DNA from: Bugulina stolonifera | Taxonomy: Eukaryota > Bryozoa > Gymnolaemata > Cheilostomatida > Bugulidae | Length of the DNA: 64,000 nt | Assembly: GCA_935421135.1 (NCBI GenBank) | Contig: OW285191.1 | Location: 15,693,700-15,757,699, forward strand | Direction of reading: 5' to 3' | Translations under genes and position numbers: made by a program | Shown here: positions 52,165-63,190 of the stretch, piece by piece | Numbering within the stretch: position 1 is the stretch's first letter | How the letters are laid out: every line of letters starts with the position of its first letter | Notes under the pieces: generated by a model | Seen by the model: the letters and a program-made list of their open reading frames with translations, nothing else | Databases searched by the model: none | Told to the model about the DNA's origin: nothing

Positions 52165-53245
52165 GTGCTCTTCTATTCTACCGTGTTGTCTTACCCTCTT
52201 ACTCATTGGACTTACTCGCTGCACTCTAGTGACTAGTGCAATTCTAACTCTTTAGTTCAATGAGGTTGAGTCCATTCACCTTCAGTCCTTGTGATTTCAT
52301 TCAAATTAAAATTATTCAACTAAAAGCAAAAATAAAATCTTATTTCTTATACTCATTCATCGATCCAATCCATCCTCCTTGATATTTCATATTTATACTA
52401 ACTATTATTATTATTATTATAATATTATACTAATTTTGAAAACATTACATTCACACTGGTATTGTAATTCAAATTGAAATTGACCTTCATTAGATTAATA
52501 ATCAGTTATTGGACTAGTCTAATGACCAGGTTCAGAGTTGCTTTCATCTACTACAAGACCAGCCTTGACTAGCAAAAGCCTATTACTACACTTCTTAACC
52601 CATTTATTAATCATATTAACTACATTGTATTAAAAATAAAGGTTTTATTGCCAAAAATATTTTGTGCAAAGATATCGCTCGTCTTTCAAGACATCACTGG
52701 ACTACAGCCTCAACGCATTGGGCCGTGATCAGTTATGGCTCGGAAGACTGGAAATCTCAAAGTACAACACTACAAGATACGATGTTTCATTATAAATTAT
52801 CGCACTGATAGTTAAATCTTAAACACGGCCTAATTTCATTTCGGTTTATCCAACTTGACCAAGTTAAACTGTTCGACGAGAGATAAAGGAACTATACAAG
52901 CGTGTGAACCACAAATATGAAATAAATGACCCCACAGAGTTTTGACTATTCATGGTCTGCTTTCTAAGCAGACCTATAAAGTGCACGCACAGGCTATGGG
53001 TTGGTTCTTCTTGATTGAAATTGTGACTATCGTGACTGTTTTTTTCAATTGAATTTCAAATAATTTAATTTCAATTTGATATGCTATGCTATTGATAAAT
53101 AAAAGTCACTTTGACTTTATAAATTTATTATTATTATAATTGTAGTTATAATGATCACAATGATAATAATTAATTATCTTTATATTATTGGTATTGGTTT
53201 ATATTATTTATATTTGATGTTTTTAATTTAAACTTATGCAAGGAA
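52165..53245. other. Intergenic DNA, nothing recognised
   Basis: No exons, RNA genes or element termini were found. AT-rich tracts occur at 52400-52440 and 53095-53220. Confidence 0.5.
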
Positions 53246-53513
53246 TTTGTCTATTGATTGAGCGGCCAGAGTCTTGTTTCACATCGATGAAATGGATATG
53301 AAACAAGTCTGCTCAATAGACAAAATTCAATACTGACAGAAAAATATTTATAATTATCGAATACTATATCATGATTATTATGATGTGGTGTTATATAATT
53401 ATAAATATTTTCTTTTGTTAGGGGTTTGGGCTATTTTATATTTTTATCTTTTATTTTATTATAATAATATAAATATAATATGAAATATAAAAATGGCCAA
53501 ACCCCCTAACAAG
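53246..53513. repeat. Cluster of three successive inverted repeats
   Basis: The first pairs TTTGTCTATTGA (53246-53257) with TCAATAGACAAA (53313-53324), with inner arms CTTGTTTCA/TGAAACAAG. The second pairs 17 bases AAAATATTTATAATTAT (53341-53357) perfectly with 53395-53411. The third pairs GTTAGGGGTTTGGGC-ATTTTATATTT (from 53412) with AAATATAAAAATGGCCAAAC and CCCCTAAC (to 53513), imperfectly. It may be one or more fold-back elements; no target duplication was seen. Confidence 0.7.
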
Positions 53514-54406
53514 TACGGTGTCGTTTTGATTTGAATCAACTCATTGTGTAATAAATTTTTATAAATAAATTATCATTAACATGTCATATGTGACTCTCAG
53601 AATGCCGTAATGTTAAATGTAGACTTTTGGCTTCCAAATCTTTTAAATTATACTTTGCGGAAAGGTGGTTTCCCACTCCCACCCATCGTTTGCAGGTCTG
53701 TGGAGACTTTGTTATGCTGTCTTTGCTAGAAACTCCTTATTTGAAGCAACAGTAACTTGACAAGTATGCTGACCTCACAGTGTCGTGTGTGTTAATTGTA
53801 CTGGTTTCGGACTGATTGATTATTAATGTGACAACACTATTCTGAATCATTGATTGAGTGATTATGTTAACAGTTAATATGATATTGAATGATTGAACCA
53901 CAATGAGTGTGAGTCAGGGTGAGAGTCGCAGCGACACTGACTGTCACGCACAGTAAAATGAAAATATATTTATCAGTTGAATTTTACTAAGAAATTTAAA
54001 CGAGTCAAATCACAATGCTAATTTGCAACGGTGCTACACGTAAATATTGTTCTAATCAACCGCTAGTTGGTCCAAGGTAGACTTCACATTATTGATGAAA
54101 GTATGAAAGTTAAGTTTGTTTCGACTGGATGGGGACTGGTTCTGCTCCGATTGTTAGCAAGCTTGAACCTACTTGCTGAACGAGTGCTTTATAATAACAG
54201 AGTGTAGGCTTCATGTACAATTGTCTGTGTCCTCACCTGGTTGATAATAACAATCTGTAATATCTGGCCCTATACTGATATTCCATGAACCACACATACT
54301 AATTACTAGTAATTAATGCATGATCTGGTGCAATAGTAATCATATTTTATGATAAGGTTAAACTGTGTCTTTACAGAATTACCTTTGACCAAGTTTCTGT
54401 GTAACT
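53514..54406. other. FTSJ1: Upstream region of FTSJ1
   Basis: Probably contains the FTSJ1 promoter and a 5' untranslated exon, since a good acceptor (GTCTTTACAG) ends at 54376, 30 bases before the start codon. No other feature recognised. Confidence 0.45.
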
Positions 54407-57400
54407 ATGGGCCGCTCGTCAAAAGATAAACGAGACGTTTATTACAGACTGGCAAAGGAAGATGGATGGCGTGCTAGAAGTGCTTTCAAACTTATGCAAA
54501 TAGATGAACAGTTTAAAGTTCTGCAAAGTATGTAATCTCTGATGTAATAAATGATAAGATATCTTCTTCTTTATACACCACTTCAATCTGTTGCTGTTTG
54601 CAGTTAATTTGTAGGCCTATCGGATCTTGCCAAAAATTCATTTTGTTTGATTATATATTTACAGATGCGTCTAAAGTAGTGGACTTGTGTGCCGCTCCCG
54701 GCAGTTGGAGCCAGTACCTTTCTAGGAAGTTAAAGTAGGTGCTTGTCTTAAACACTACATAATATGGATATGGATATGTTTTTAGATTGAAATTATTGCC
54801 TGTCGACATATATGGCTGACTGCATCTATTATACTATACGTATACATATATAGCATATATGGCTGACTACATGTATTATACTATACGTATACATATATGA
54901 TTGTATTGTTTATTAGAGCTGCTGAAGCCAATACTGATGTAAAGATAGTAGCAGTTGACCTACAAGCAATGGCACCCATCGAGGGAGTAATACAACTCCA
55001 GGGTGATATTACAAAGGTTAGACTATACATGTATATAAGCATCAAGATTCATGTGTTCTAATGATGTTTGTAATTAATGCAATGCGAATGTCCAAGATGA
55101 AATAACCCCGCGTCTCTATTTCATCTGGTCTGTAGATCATTGGGTAATTTAATTGTGACTAAAAAGGAAGTTTGGGAACTCCTCCCCCCTTCAGTAGCAT
55201 CACTCTCGTCCAATCAAACACGTGAGACGTGGCAATAGTTATACAACCCTTCCAAGCTGATTCACATATTGCTGCTGAGATATGTAGAATGTTCTACTGT
55301 AACTGTTAGTGTATTATTGCAGGAGTCAACAGCTAATGAAATAGTGTCACATTTTTCTGGTGATAAAGCAGATGTGGTGGTGTGTGATGGGGCACCAGAT
55401 GGTGAGTGGGTAGATTACAATACATTATATAATATACAGCATGTAAACCTTAAATAATATTTATTAGTACATACTTACATTAAATACATGTAAATTATAT
55501 ACAATGTATAGTATGCATATACTCCTGTGGTATACCTGTACAGTAATACTAACACATGTGTGTGTTATACACTGGAATATGCATACATTCGCGCAGTAGT
55601 GTAGATATACAATGTACGTAGAATACACAAAATTAATACGGTGATACATCAGTACTGTGGTATACACAATCATGTTCACATACTATGATATAATACTGTT
55701 AGTGTACATACATTGAGATTTACGTAGTCTCTAATTCAGTTGAACTGTTGTTTTACTGCTAGCGTTACTACTTCTATTTACTTGGATAGGAGTTGTATGC
55801 TCATGATTTTATACAACACACCTGAATAGTGAATAGCTAACTCACAGGAATATCATACTTGTAGTGACTGGATTACACGACGTAGATGAATATATTCAAG
55901 CCCAACTGGTACTTGCCGTAAGTATCTTTACTATGTATAATATTACTAGCTTGGGTGTGTTTATACTGAATATACAGTACGCCAAAGTGTTTCGGTCTGT
56001 GTTATACATGTATATGAATACGCCAAAGTGTTTCGGTCTGTGTTATACATGTATATGAATACGCCAAAGTGTTTCGGTCTGTGTTATACATGTATATGAA
56101 TACGCCAAAGTGTTTCGGTCTGTGTTATACATGTATATGAATACGCCAAAGTGTTTCGGTCTGTGTTATACATGTATATGAATATATTTTTAGTATGTAG
56201 ATGTACACTACCTGTAGACATAGCAAGTTCTCATATATGATACAAATGGGCATGACCATCAGTCATGTAATCTAGTGCTAACAGTTAACCTATCTCCAAT
56301 TTGTTGTGTGCGACTAATGGTTTATATATTTTATTATGTAGGTTTTTAAATAATTGTTGAATATTGATGCTAGAATGTCTTGTACTATATAGTTTATACC
56401 AAATATGGACTTGAAACTTCTCCAAGTGAGTAAACTGATTAGTATTTGGATATCAATCATAAAGCAATATGTTGAAGGCAGTTGGTACCTGAATCTAAAT
56501 GAAAACTATTAGTAACGTGACTAAAATTCTAAGGAAATTCACTCCACATTGAATAACCATACATATACAGTATGCTGATATATTCCATTGAGTAGTCATA
56601 CATACATGTATGATTTTGGTATTGGTATCCTCCAACAATGAACTAATTGATTGTATTTACAGGCTCTGAATATAACAACACATGTGCTGCGGTCTGGAGG
56701 AAGTTTTATTTGCAAGGTAAGTAACTGCCGAGATGGAGTACATTCAGAGTACCTTTTGAAACTTGTCTATGGGAACCAATGAACTAAATAGAACGTGTAT
56801 ATTGTGAGTGCTCATCACTGATTGGCTCTAGATATTCAGTATGTCTCTTCTGTGTATTATTCGTTCATTAGGGACCAACAGAGCTTCCCTCTAGGTGACA
56901 TAAGTGTCGTGTGTTGATACTAGTGTATGAGGTGGAATGTTGTAGGTGTTTAGAGGTAAAGACATAACGTTACTCTACTCTCAGCTGAAGCTATTCTTCA
57001 AGGAGGTGGTTGTGAGTAAACCAAGGAGTAGCAGGAACTCCAGTGTTGGTATGTGCTATAACTACTGTACGCTATGTGCTATAACTACTGTATACTATGT
57101 GCTATAACTACTATACACTATGTGCTATAACTAATGTATACTATGTGCTATAACTACTGTACGCTATGTGCTATAACTACTATACACTATGTGCTATAAC
57201 TAATGTATACTATGTGCTATAACTACTGTACGCTATGTGCTATAACTACTGTACACTATGTGCTATAACTATTGTATACTATGTGCTATAACTATTGTAT
57301 ACTATGTGCTATAACTACTATACACTATGTGCTATAACTACTGTGCACTATGTGCTATAACTACTATACACTATGTGCTATAACTACTATACACTATGTG

Positions 57401-59109
57401 CTATAACTACTGTATACTATGTGCTATAACTACTGTACACTATGTGCTATAACTACTATACACTATGTGCTATAACAACTGTACACTATGCTATAGCTAC
57501 AGTGCACTATATGCTATAACTAGTGTACACAACATGCTATAAACTATACACGGTATGCTACTGTATTACTGTATTATTGCAATATATGTTAATGTACTAT
57601 TGTATGGCATGTAATCATAACTACTGTAAATGGTATGCTACTATGATATTACCGTATTACTGTATGGTATGGTAATGGGTTATTATATGGTATGCTATCA
57701 TGTTACTGTATTATTGTATTATAGTATGCTATTGTATCACAGTTCATGATATGCTACTGTAGTACAGTACATAGTACTGTATTATTTGATGATTGTGTAC
57801 TACTGCGCTATTGCTTTACTGTATTATAGCTGGACTGACTGAACAGTCTTATATTAGAATTGCTTACGTTTTCCTCCTGTTGTATTTACAGAGGCATTTG
57901 TGGTGTGTTTGGAGTATTCTCCCCCTGAAGGATATGTACCTACTATGTCGAACCCTTTGTTGGACCATCATTATGGTGAGATATCTCCTGTCCCACTTAT
58001 TAGCTATCATTACTATGCTATCATCTGCATGTACTTACGTGTATATATACTTATATGTACTTACATGTACTCACATATACTTACATGAGCTTGTATGTAC
58101 TCAAATGTACTTAAATGTACTTGGAAACCGTTGTATTAGTTGTAATATAACTGCACTGTATGTAAATTGGCCAACTGCTGTTGTACATATACAATGCATA
58201 TAGTCAGTGCTATACCAATGCTACTAGGATACCTGTACTACTAGCGTACTACTAGCGTACTACTAGCGTACTACTAGCGTACTACTAGCGTACTACTAGC
58301 GTACTACTAGCGTACTCCTAGCGTACTACTAGCGTACTGCGCTACTAGCGTACTGCGCTTCTAGCGTACTGCGTTACTAGCGTATTCGTACTCCACTTGG
58401 CTGTTTTCTGGAAACTCAGTAGATTAAATTGAATGACTGGCTGGCTGGATGGTACACACTGGATGGTACACACTGGATGGTACACACTGGATGGTACACA
58501 CTGGATGGTACACACTGGATGGTACACACTGGATGGTACACACTGGATGGTACACACTGGATGGTACACACTGGATGGTACACACTGGATGGTACACACT
58601 GTATATCAACGATTCCTCCACTCTTCCCCTCTATTGTAGATCTGGACTTCAACCAACTAGAAGGAGCCAACAGAGTGATTGTACCATTTATAGCATGTGG
58701 TGACCTCAGCGCCTATGACTCTGATAAAACATATGGATTACAGGTAAATATAGCCTGTGATACTAGATATACTGCAGGTAAACCTAGCCTGTTTTGCTAG
58801 CTATACTGCAGGTAAATATAGCCTGTGTTACTAAATATACTGCAGGTAAGCCTAGTCTGTGTTACTAGATCATACTTCAGGTAAATATAGCCTGTATTAC
58901 TAGATATACTGCAGGTAAACCTAGCCTGTGATATTACATTGCAGCTGCAAGGACGAGAGTACACCTACCATGAGCCAGTACAGTCTCCTATATCCCCTCC
59001 ATATCAAGAGGCTTGCGAGAGGAAGAGGGGAAACGTAAACCCAAGTACAACCACTAACACATCTACTGATACATCTACTGATACAGTTGAGGTGCAGAAA
59101 CAAGACTGA
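54407..59109 (+). CDS. FTSJ1: tRNA 2'-O-ribose methyltransferase FTSJ1 (Trm7 homologue)
   Basis: SAM-dependent methyltransferase expected to 2'-O-methylate positions 32 and 34 of tRNA anticodon loops with adaptor partners (Trm732/THADA and Trm734/WDR6 in known systems). Ten exons: 54407-54527, 54665-54734, 54917-55016, 55323-55401, 55865-55917, 56663-56716, 56946-57048, 57892-57975, 58640-58743, 58945-59109; 310 residues against 329 in human. The N-terminus [20 protein letters not shown] is the family hallmark. The RrmJ-type catalytic tetrad is complete: K28 (RSAFKL), D119 (CDGAPD), K159 ([11 protein letters not shown]) and E201 (VVCLEYSPP). The SAM-binding motif is [11 protein letters not shown] (residues 47-57). 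The C-terminal tail is low-complexity Thr/Asp (TDTSTDT). Several introns are filled by minisatellites, but every splice junction is intact and in phase. Confidence 0.97.
54805..54900. repeat. ~50-bp tandem duplication in FTSJ1 intron 2
   Basis: The segment TATGGCTGACTGCATCTATT through TACTATACGTATACATATA is repeated once with few changes. It ends shortly before exon 3. Confidence 0.75.
55979..56183. repeat. 41-bp minisatellite, five near-perfect copies, FTSJ1 intron 5
   Basis: The unit ACGCCAAAGTGTTTCGGTCT continues TGTTATACATGTATATGAAT. Copies start at 55979, 56020, 56061, 56102 and 56143 and are essentially identical, which suggests recent expansion or ongoing homogenisation. Confidence 0.95.
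57049..57545. repeat. ~23-bp minisatellite starting at the FTSJ1 exon 7 donor
   Basis: About 21 copies of TATGTGCTATAACTACTGTA plus CAC/CGC. The first copy begins at the donor itself (G|GTATGTGCTATAAC), so the repeat unit is the donor-proximal intron sequence. Copies become irregular after about 57480. Confidence 0.92.
58235..58388. repeat. 11-bp minisatellite, FTSJ1 intron 8
   Basis: The unit TACTACTAGCG is repeated about 13-14 times, with variants (TACTCCTAGCG, TACTGCGCTACTAGCG) toward the 3' end. Confidence 0.92.
58446..58600. repeat. 14-bp minisatellite, 11 perfect copies, FTSJ1 intron 8
   Basis: The unit TGGATGGTACACAC is uninterrupted. It generates long overlapping open frames on both strands that are artefacts of the repeat. 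It ends about 40 bases before the exon 9 acceptor. Confidence 0.95.
58741..58944. repeat. 34-bp minisatellite forming nearly all of FTSJ1 intron 9, each copy with a donor-like site
   Basis: CAGGTAA occurs at 58741 (the used donor), 58775, 58809, 58843, 58878 and 58912, spaced 34-35 bases. Each unit reads TACTGCAG|GTAA, so it holds an AG acceptor and a GT donor back to back. The real acceptor (ACATTGCAG, 58944) is also related to the unit. Confidence 0.9.
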
Positions 59110-60380
59110 CTTGTGGAGGTAACAGGTGTTCATGACTTGGGTGTCAGTGGCTTATACCTATTGTGATATGACAAGTGTATAAGGTGCTCTCTGGCTGTAG
59201 GTATACTGTATAGGTATATGTGCAGGTAGGTGGTGCTTGGAGGGATTTTCCTATAAGATGTACATGTACAAGCATGTAGATTAACTGTACATAGTAGATA
59301 ATTATATAATGTTCTTTTGTTTGAAGATACTTGAATCTAAACACATTACATAGACTATGGTATCTGATAACTAGCAAATAGTCCCTACTATTAGCTGTAA
59401 TTAAATATTATATGCACGGTTCTTAGTATATAGTGTATAGCCTCAAGCAATACCATAATGTGTATGTAAATAATGGAGAGAGGACAACTTGCAAATAGAA
59501 ATCATATCTACTAACAGTAACCCTGTTCTACTATGCTAATTAGTACACTAATACCATTGATGTTAGCACTCATTGTAGGAAATATATAAATATTCTATTG
59601 CTGAAATATTGTGTTGCTAGGTGTTTGTTTATGTAGCATCATTGTAATAGCAATATTCTAGGTTTCCTATAATACTATTTGAAATGCTGACATTCTTATT
59701 AGCTGCTGTAATAATTACTAATGAATTAAAATAATATTGATGTGTATGTTTGCTTAGTAATTAACTTTACATACATGTACATATGTTAGGAGTATTTAGC
59801 TATTCATCCTGGCTTGCCCAGTTGTCAACTGCAGTTAGTAGTAGTAAGCTAGTCTCTCTAATCATCAATCACGATCTAAATTGCTAGTTAAACACTATGC
59901 TGTTTATATTAAATTAATTGCTACTGCTACTTCACCCCTGCTTGTGCCTATGTTGCATGTAAGTATCCTTCATCCTGGAGTCTGGTTTTAGTATAGAGAA
60001 ATTTTTTCTGTGGATTTTTGTAGTCTACTATATAGTAGCTGATTTTTATTTTTTATAAATAAAATTGTGTATTAATAGCCCTACACGATTAAACTACTAA
60101 CATGTACATGTGTGATATTAGTAGAACCTGTTGATTGGTGCACATGTACCTATAATAGCTGATTATTTGCTAGTCTGATACTGGTAGGTGCCAGTAGGCC
60201 TGTATGGAATGCAGTATATTACTGTATTTGTACCAACTAGGTGGAAATAGAATAAATATGCTTATATATTATATAGTATAACTTGAATTTTTGAATATTT
60301 CCTGCAAAAGTATGATTGGAAGTGGCTTACAGCTTCACTCACTCTTGAAAAATAGTTTTCTTAGAGCATGTAGAGTGTAG
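59110..60380. other. 3' flank of FTSJ1
   Basis: Between FTSJ1 and the tail of the minus-strand gene. An AATAAA near 60058 could serve FTSJ1. No exons supported. Confidence 0.45.
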
Positions 60381-60923
60381 CTATATCTCCAGAATCTGCA
60401 AGAGAGGGCACAACTCCTGCATAATAACACAGTATAAACTTCTACAGTACCAATCTGCTGATAAAATCCATGTCGTCTTAGCCTGAACACCTTGGAACAA
60501 ATAGAGTTTGTAATATTTGCACACATTGACATTTATGTACAAGTTTACATGTTCCTACTTATGCTTGTGGGAATAAAATATTCATTAAATTAATTGTAAT
60601 TTTTATATTGTCTTTGAATAAGAAACAGTACAATGTACCCTATATCACATGGTTAATACAATACAAAATTATTAGGCAGGAATTACAGTTGTGTTATCTC
60701 AGTGTTATCATGAAAGGGAACATACCCTACTGAATATGACGTGTAATAAAAATGAATGACATTCCTATGTCTGTACAGGTCCATGTACTGCTGCTGTGAC
60801 CTTGTTATACCTGATATTGGTGGCAGCAATATCCACATGTCTGTCATCTGTTGATTTGGTGAGGCTTCTAAACTTGTGTTCCATGGACCACTGTCACACT
60901 GAATGTCCAACGTAAATGTATAG
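60381..60923 (-). CDS. Last two exons of an unrecognised minus-strand gene (partial)
   Basis: Minus-strand exons 60923-60811 and 60490-60381 (TAG) are joined in phase (donor TCAG|GTATAA, acceptor TTCCAAG|G). The first encodes YTFTLDIQCDSGPWNTSLEA and continues to MWILLPPIS; the second encodes AKTTWILSADWYCRSLYCVI followed by MQELCPLL. The composition looks like a folded protein rather than chance frames, and phase is kept across the junction. Upstream exons were not found between 60924 and 61930, so the gene may have a long intron or may overlap the next gene. I do not recognise the family; NTS is a possible N-glycosylation site. Confidence 0.4.
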
Positions 60924-61933
60924 CTATATATATTTAGAGTGGACACCTTCTAGTACAGCTATAACTGTCTTTCTGCTCACCCTACCACTGAAAAATGGCT
61001 TATACAGTGTAATATTTATGCATGCAATTTATTAAATTCACTTTCCTTCCAATGAATTTGCTTCAACATCACATTAATTATGTCTACAATTGGCATAGCC
61101 TCCACTCAGGTGTGGCCCCTTTTACTTTCCAGAAAGTGACGATCAGTCTCATTATTTATGTCATCCTGTTCATAGGGGTTGTTCACACACAATTAGGTAA
61201 AATAATAATATCCATATTGATGTTTATTGTAAATGGGCAAGCAGGCGATAGTTTTACTACATCCTGTATTTATGACACTAAAACTGTTTTTTGTTGGCCT
61301 CTAGCTTTGTATTATTAATATGGAATACCAGTCGTTATAGTGAAGTCGTTGGCTTACTGTAGTCATTCCAGAGTCCTGGATACATATAAGTAGGTAGGAT
61401 TAATGTATATTGTGTCAGTAATGTTCAACTAAAACCTGTTAGAATAATATTATATTTATTTTTATTTTTTCTTACTGCTTGTGTTTGGAATGATATCAGT
61501 CTATGAATTATTAATAATATCAATATTAAGCCTTAAATATTATTTTCTTATTTATTGTGCATGTAAATGTTATAGTAGACTTGAAGACTGTTAGCTACTG
61601 TACACAATACACACTTGTAACATACACTGCTCTTGCTCAGGATTATATATTCAGAGTAGTACAAGTATTCATTAATAGAAGAGGACTAAGTGCTCTCAGG
61701 GTTTGAATCTACTGAAAGGGATAATACTACTTATTCCTAAACTTTAGTTTAGCCAGGCAATCGGCTGTCAGTATTATATATTCAGACATTCAAGCAGCTT
61801 CTCTTGACAAGTTCACTTTCTCCTATCAACATTAATATCTGTAATGTACATGATTGTAGTAATAGGCGCATTTCGTTGAGTTTTGGGACGATTTTTGAAA
61901 GTTACAATTTTGTTGGAAAATTATTTTCACGCA
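60924..61933. other. Spacer before the CNB-domain gene
   Basis: AT-rich. A 98-codon frame at 61022-61318 (plus) contains a hydrophobic stretch but lacks splice or motif support, so it is not called. Confidence 0.4.
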
Positions 61934-63190
61934 ATGGATAGGAAAGCATCATCACAATCTGTTTCTATGGAAAGATGGGCACGGTAAGTGTGGATACAGC
62001 AGCAGAACCTAAAATTGCTTTTAGCCTTGTTGATAGAGAATTACTGCTAAACCTTTACTAGCTTAGGTTCTCGACTTTCAGCTAAAGCTTAAGGAGATTC
62101 AAACACGGTTGGTAGCTCTGGTCTACAGACTACACATATCTACTTATAGGAAGATGAATGAAGAGACTGTTGAGATATCTAAAGTCATACAGAAGGCTCC
62201 ACAAGACAGAACCAACTCAGAGCTGGAGAGAATACTTCCCTTTCTCAGCACCAGAAGTGAGCTCCTTAACAACCTTCAAACAGGTAACGGCACATCCTCA
62301 GTCTATAATGTACATGTAGTTATATGGAGAGTTTATATACCCAAAACTTCATAAACCAAGCGGATTGCCAAGAAGGCGAGACGAGGAGGCATGAAGAGCT
62401 TGGGTAGTGCAATATAGTGATATGCAAATGTACTTCATAGTTTATATGTTTAGAAATTATAACACAAAGTAAGCTAACATACAGCAGAATAATTTATTCC
62501 TGTATTACTTTAGATGTTCTGTTTGAACTGATTCGACACTGCCGGCATTTAAAGTGCAGAAGAAATGATGTAATCGTAAAACAAGGGACAATCGGTAACT
62601 GGTGAGTTGTTAAACTGCAGTCAAGGTGCTTGCAGTGTAAAGCGTATTGCCAATTCTACATTGGTTTCCTATGGCTGCTATTTTAATACCATCTGTAGTT
62701 ATATATGACCCTCCACACAGACTGTTGCAGTTCATATGTTTAGCTGATACGTACCACTAAGCACTAAGTAGCTGTACCAACATGGGCCATGTTTTAGAGA
62801 ATCTTATTGTACAGAAGAACCTTTTTGTCATTTGGAATTATTCTCTCCTACATTACGACGTCAAGTGAGAGAATATAACTCCAATGCACAACTATGACAG
62901 ATTGTGGTAACAAAAGATAAGAAGAGAATAGTGGTAGTTTAATACTATTTATCTACATTTATATAGTTTCTACATCATATTGACTGGGCAGACGTCTGTC
63001 TACATTGACTCAGCTAAGACCGAGGATGTGGTGGATGATAGCTCTCCGGTACAAGCGAGTAAGGACCTTGACACTTTCATTGAGGACCTTGATAACCTAC
63101 TTGGCGAGAAAGCTAAACCCCAAGACACGATGGAGAATGAGGCTGAGCAGTGTGACAGATCCACCTTGGGCAGGTTTATCATGGTTATAG
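61934..63190 (+). CDS. Cyclic-nucleotide-binding-domain protein (5' part, continues beyond the window)
   Basis: Exons 61934-61983, 62150-62283, 62514-62601 and 62967-63190 keep phase and give 165 residues before the model runs out. The N-terminus is MDRKASSQSVSMERWARKMN. A helix-rich lead (APQDRTNSELERILPFLS) resembles the start of CNBD2/RapGEF-type modules. The start of a cyclic-nucleotide-binding domain follows: LFELIRHCRHLKCRRNDVIV, then KQGTIGNCFYIILTGQTSVY (about residues 63-101). Next comes an acidic insert (DTFIEDLDNLLGEKAKP) within the domain. The phosphate-binding cassette (FGEL...R) is not in the window and must lie on later exons, so nucleotide binding cannot be judged. The start ATG is the first in a leader with a good donor (ACG|GTAAGT). 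Family most like CNBD2; not certain. Confidence 0.8.

Noticed and set aside
58345..58800. Long overlapping open frames on both strands
   Set aside because: They are produced by the stop-free 14-bp repeat and share sequence with an FTSJ1 intron and exon 9.
61022..61318. A 98-codon plus-strand membrane protein
   Set aside because: One hydrophobic stretch only, no homology recognised, no good start context, and it is flanked by stops in AT-rich DNA.
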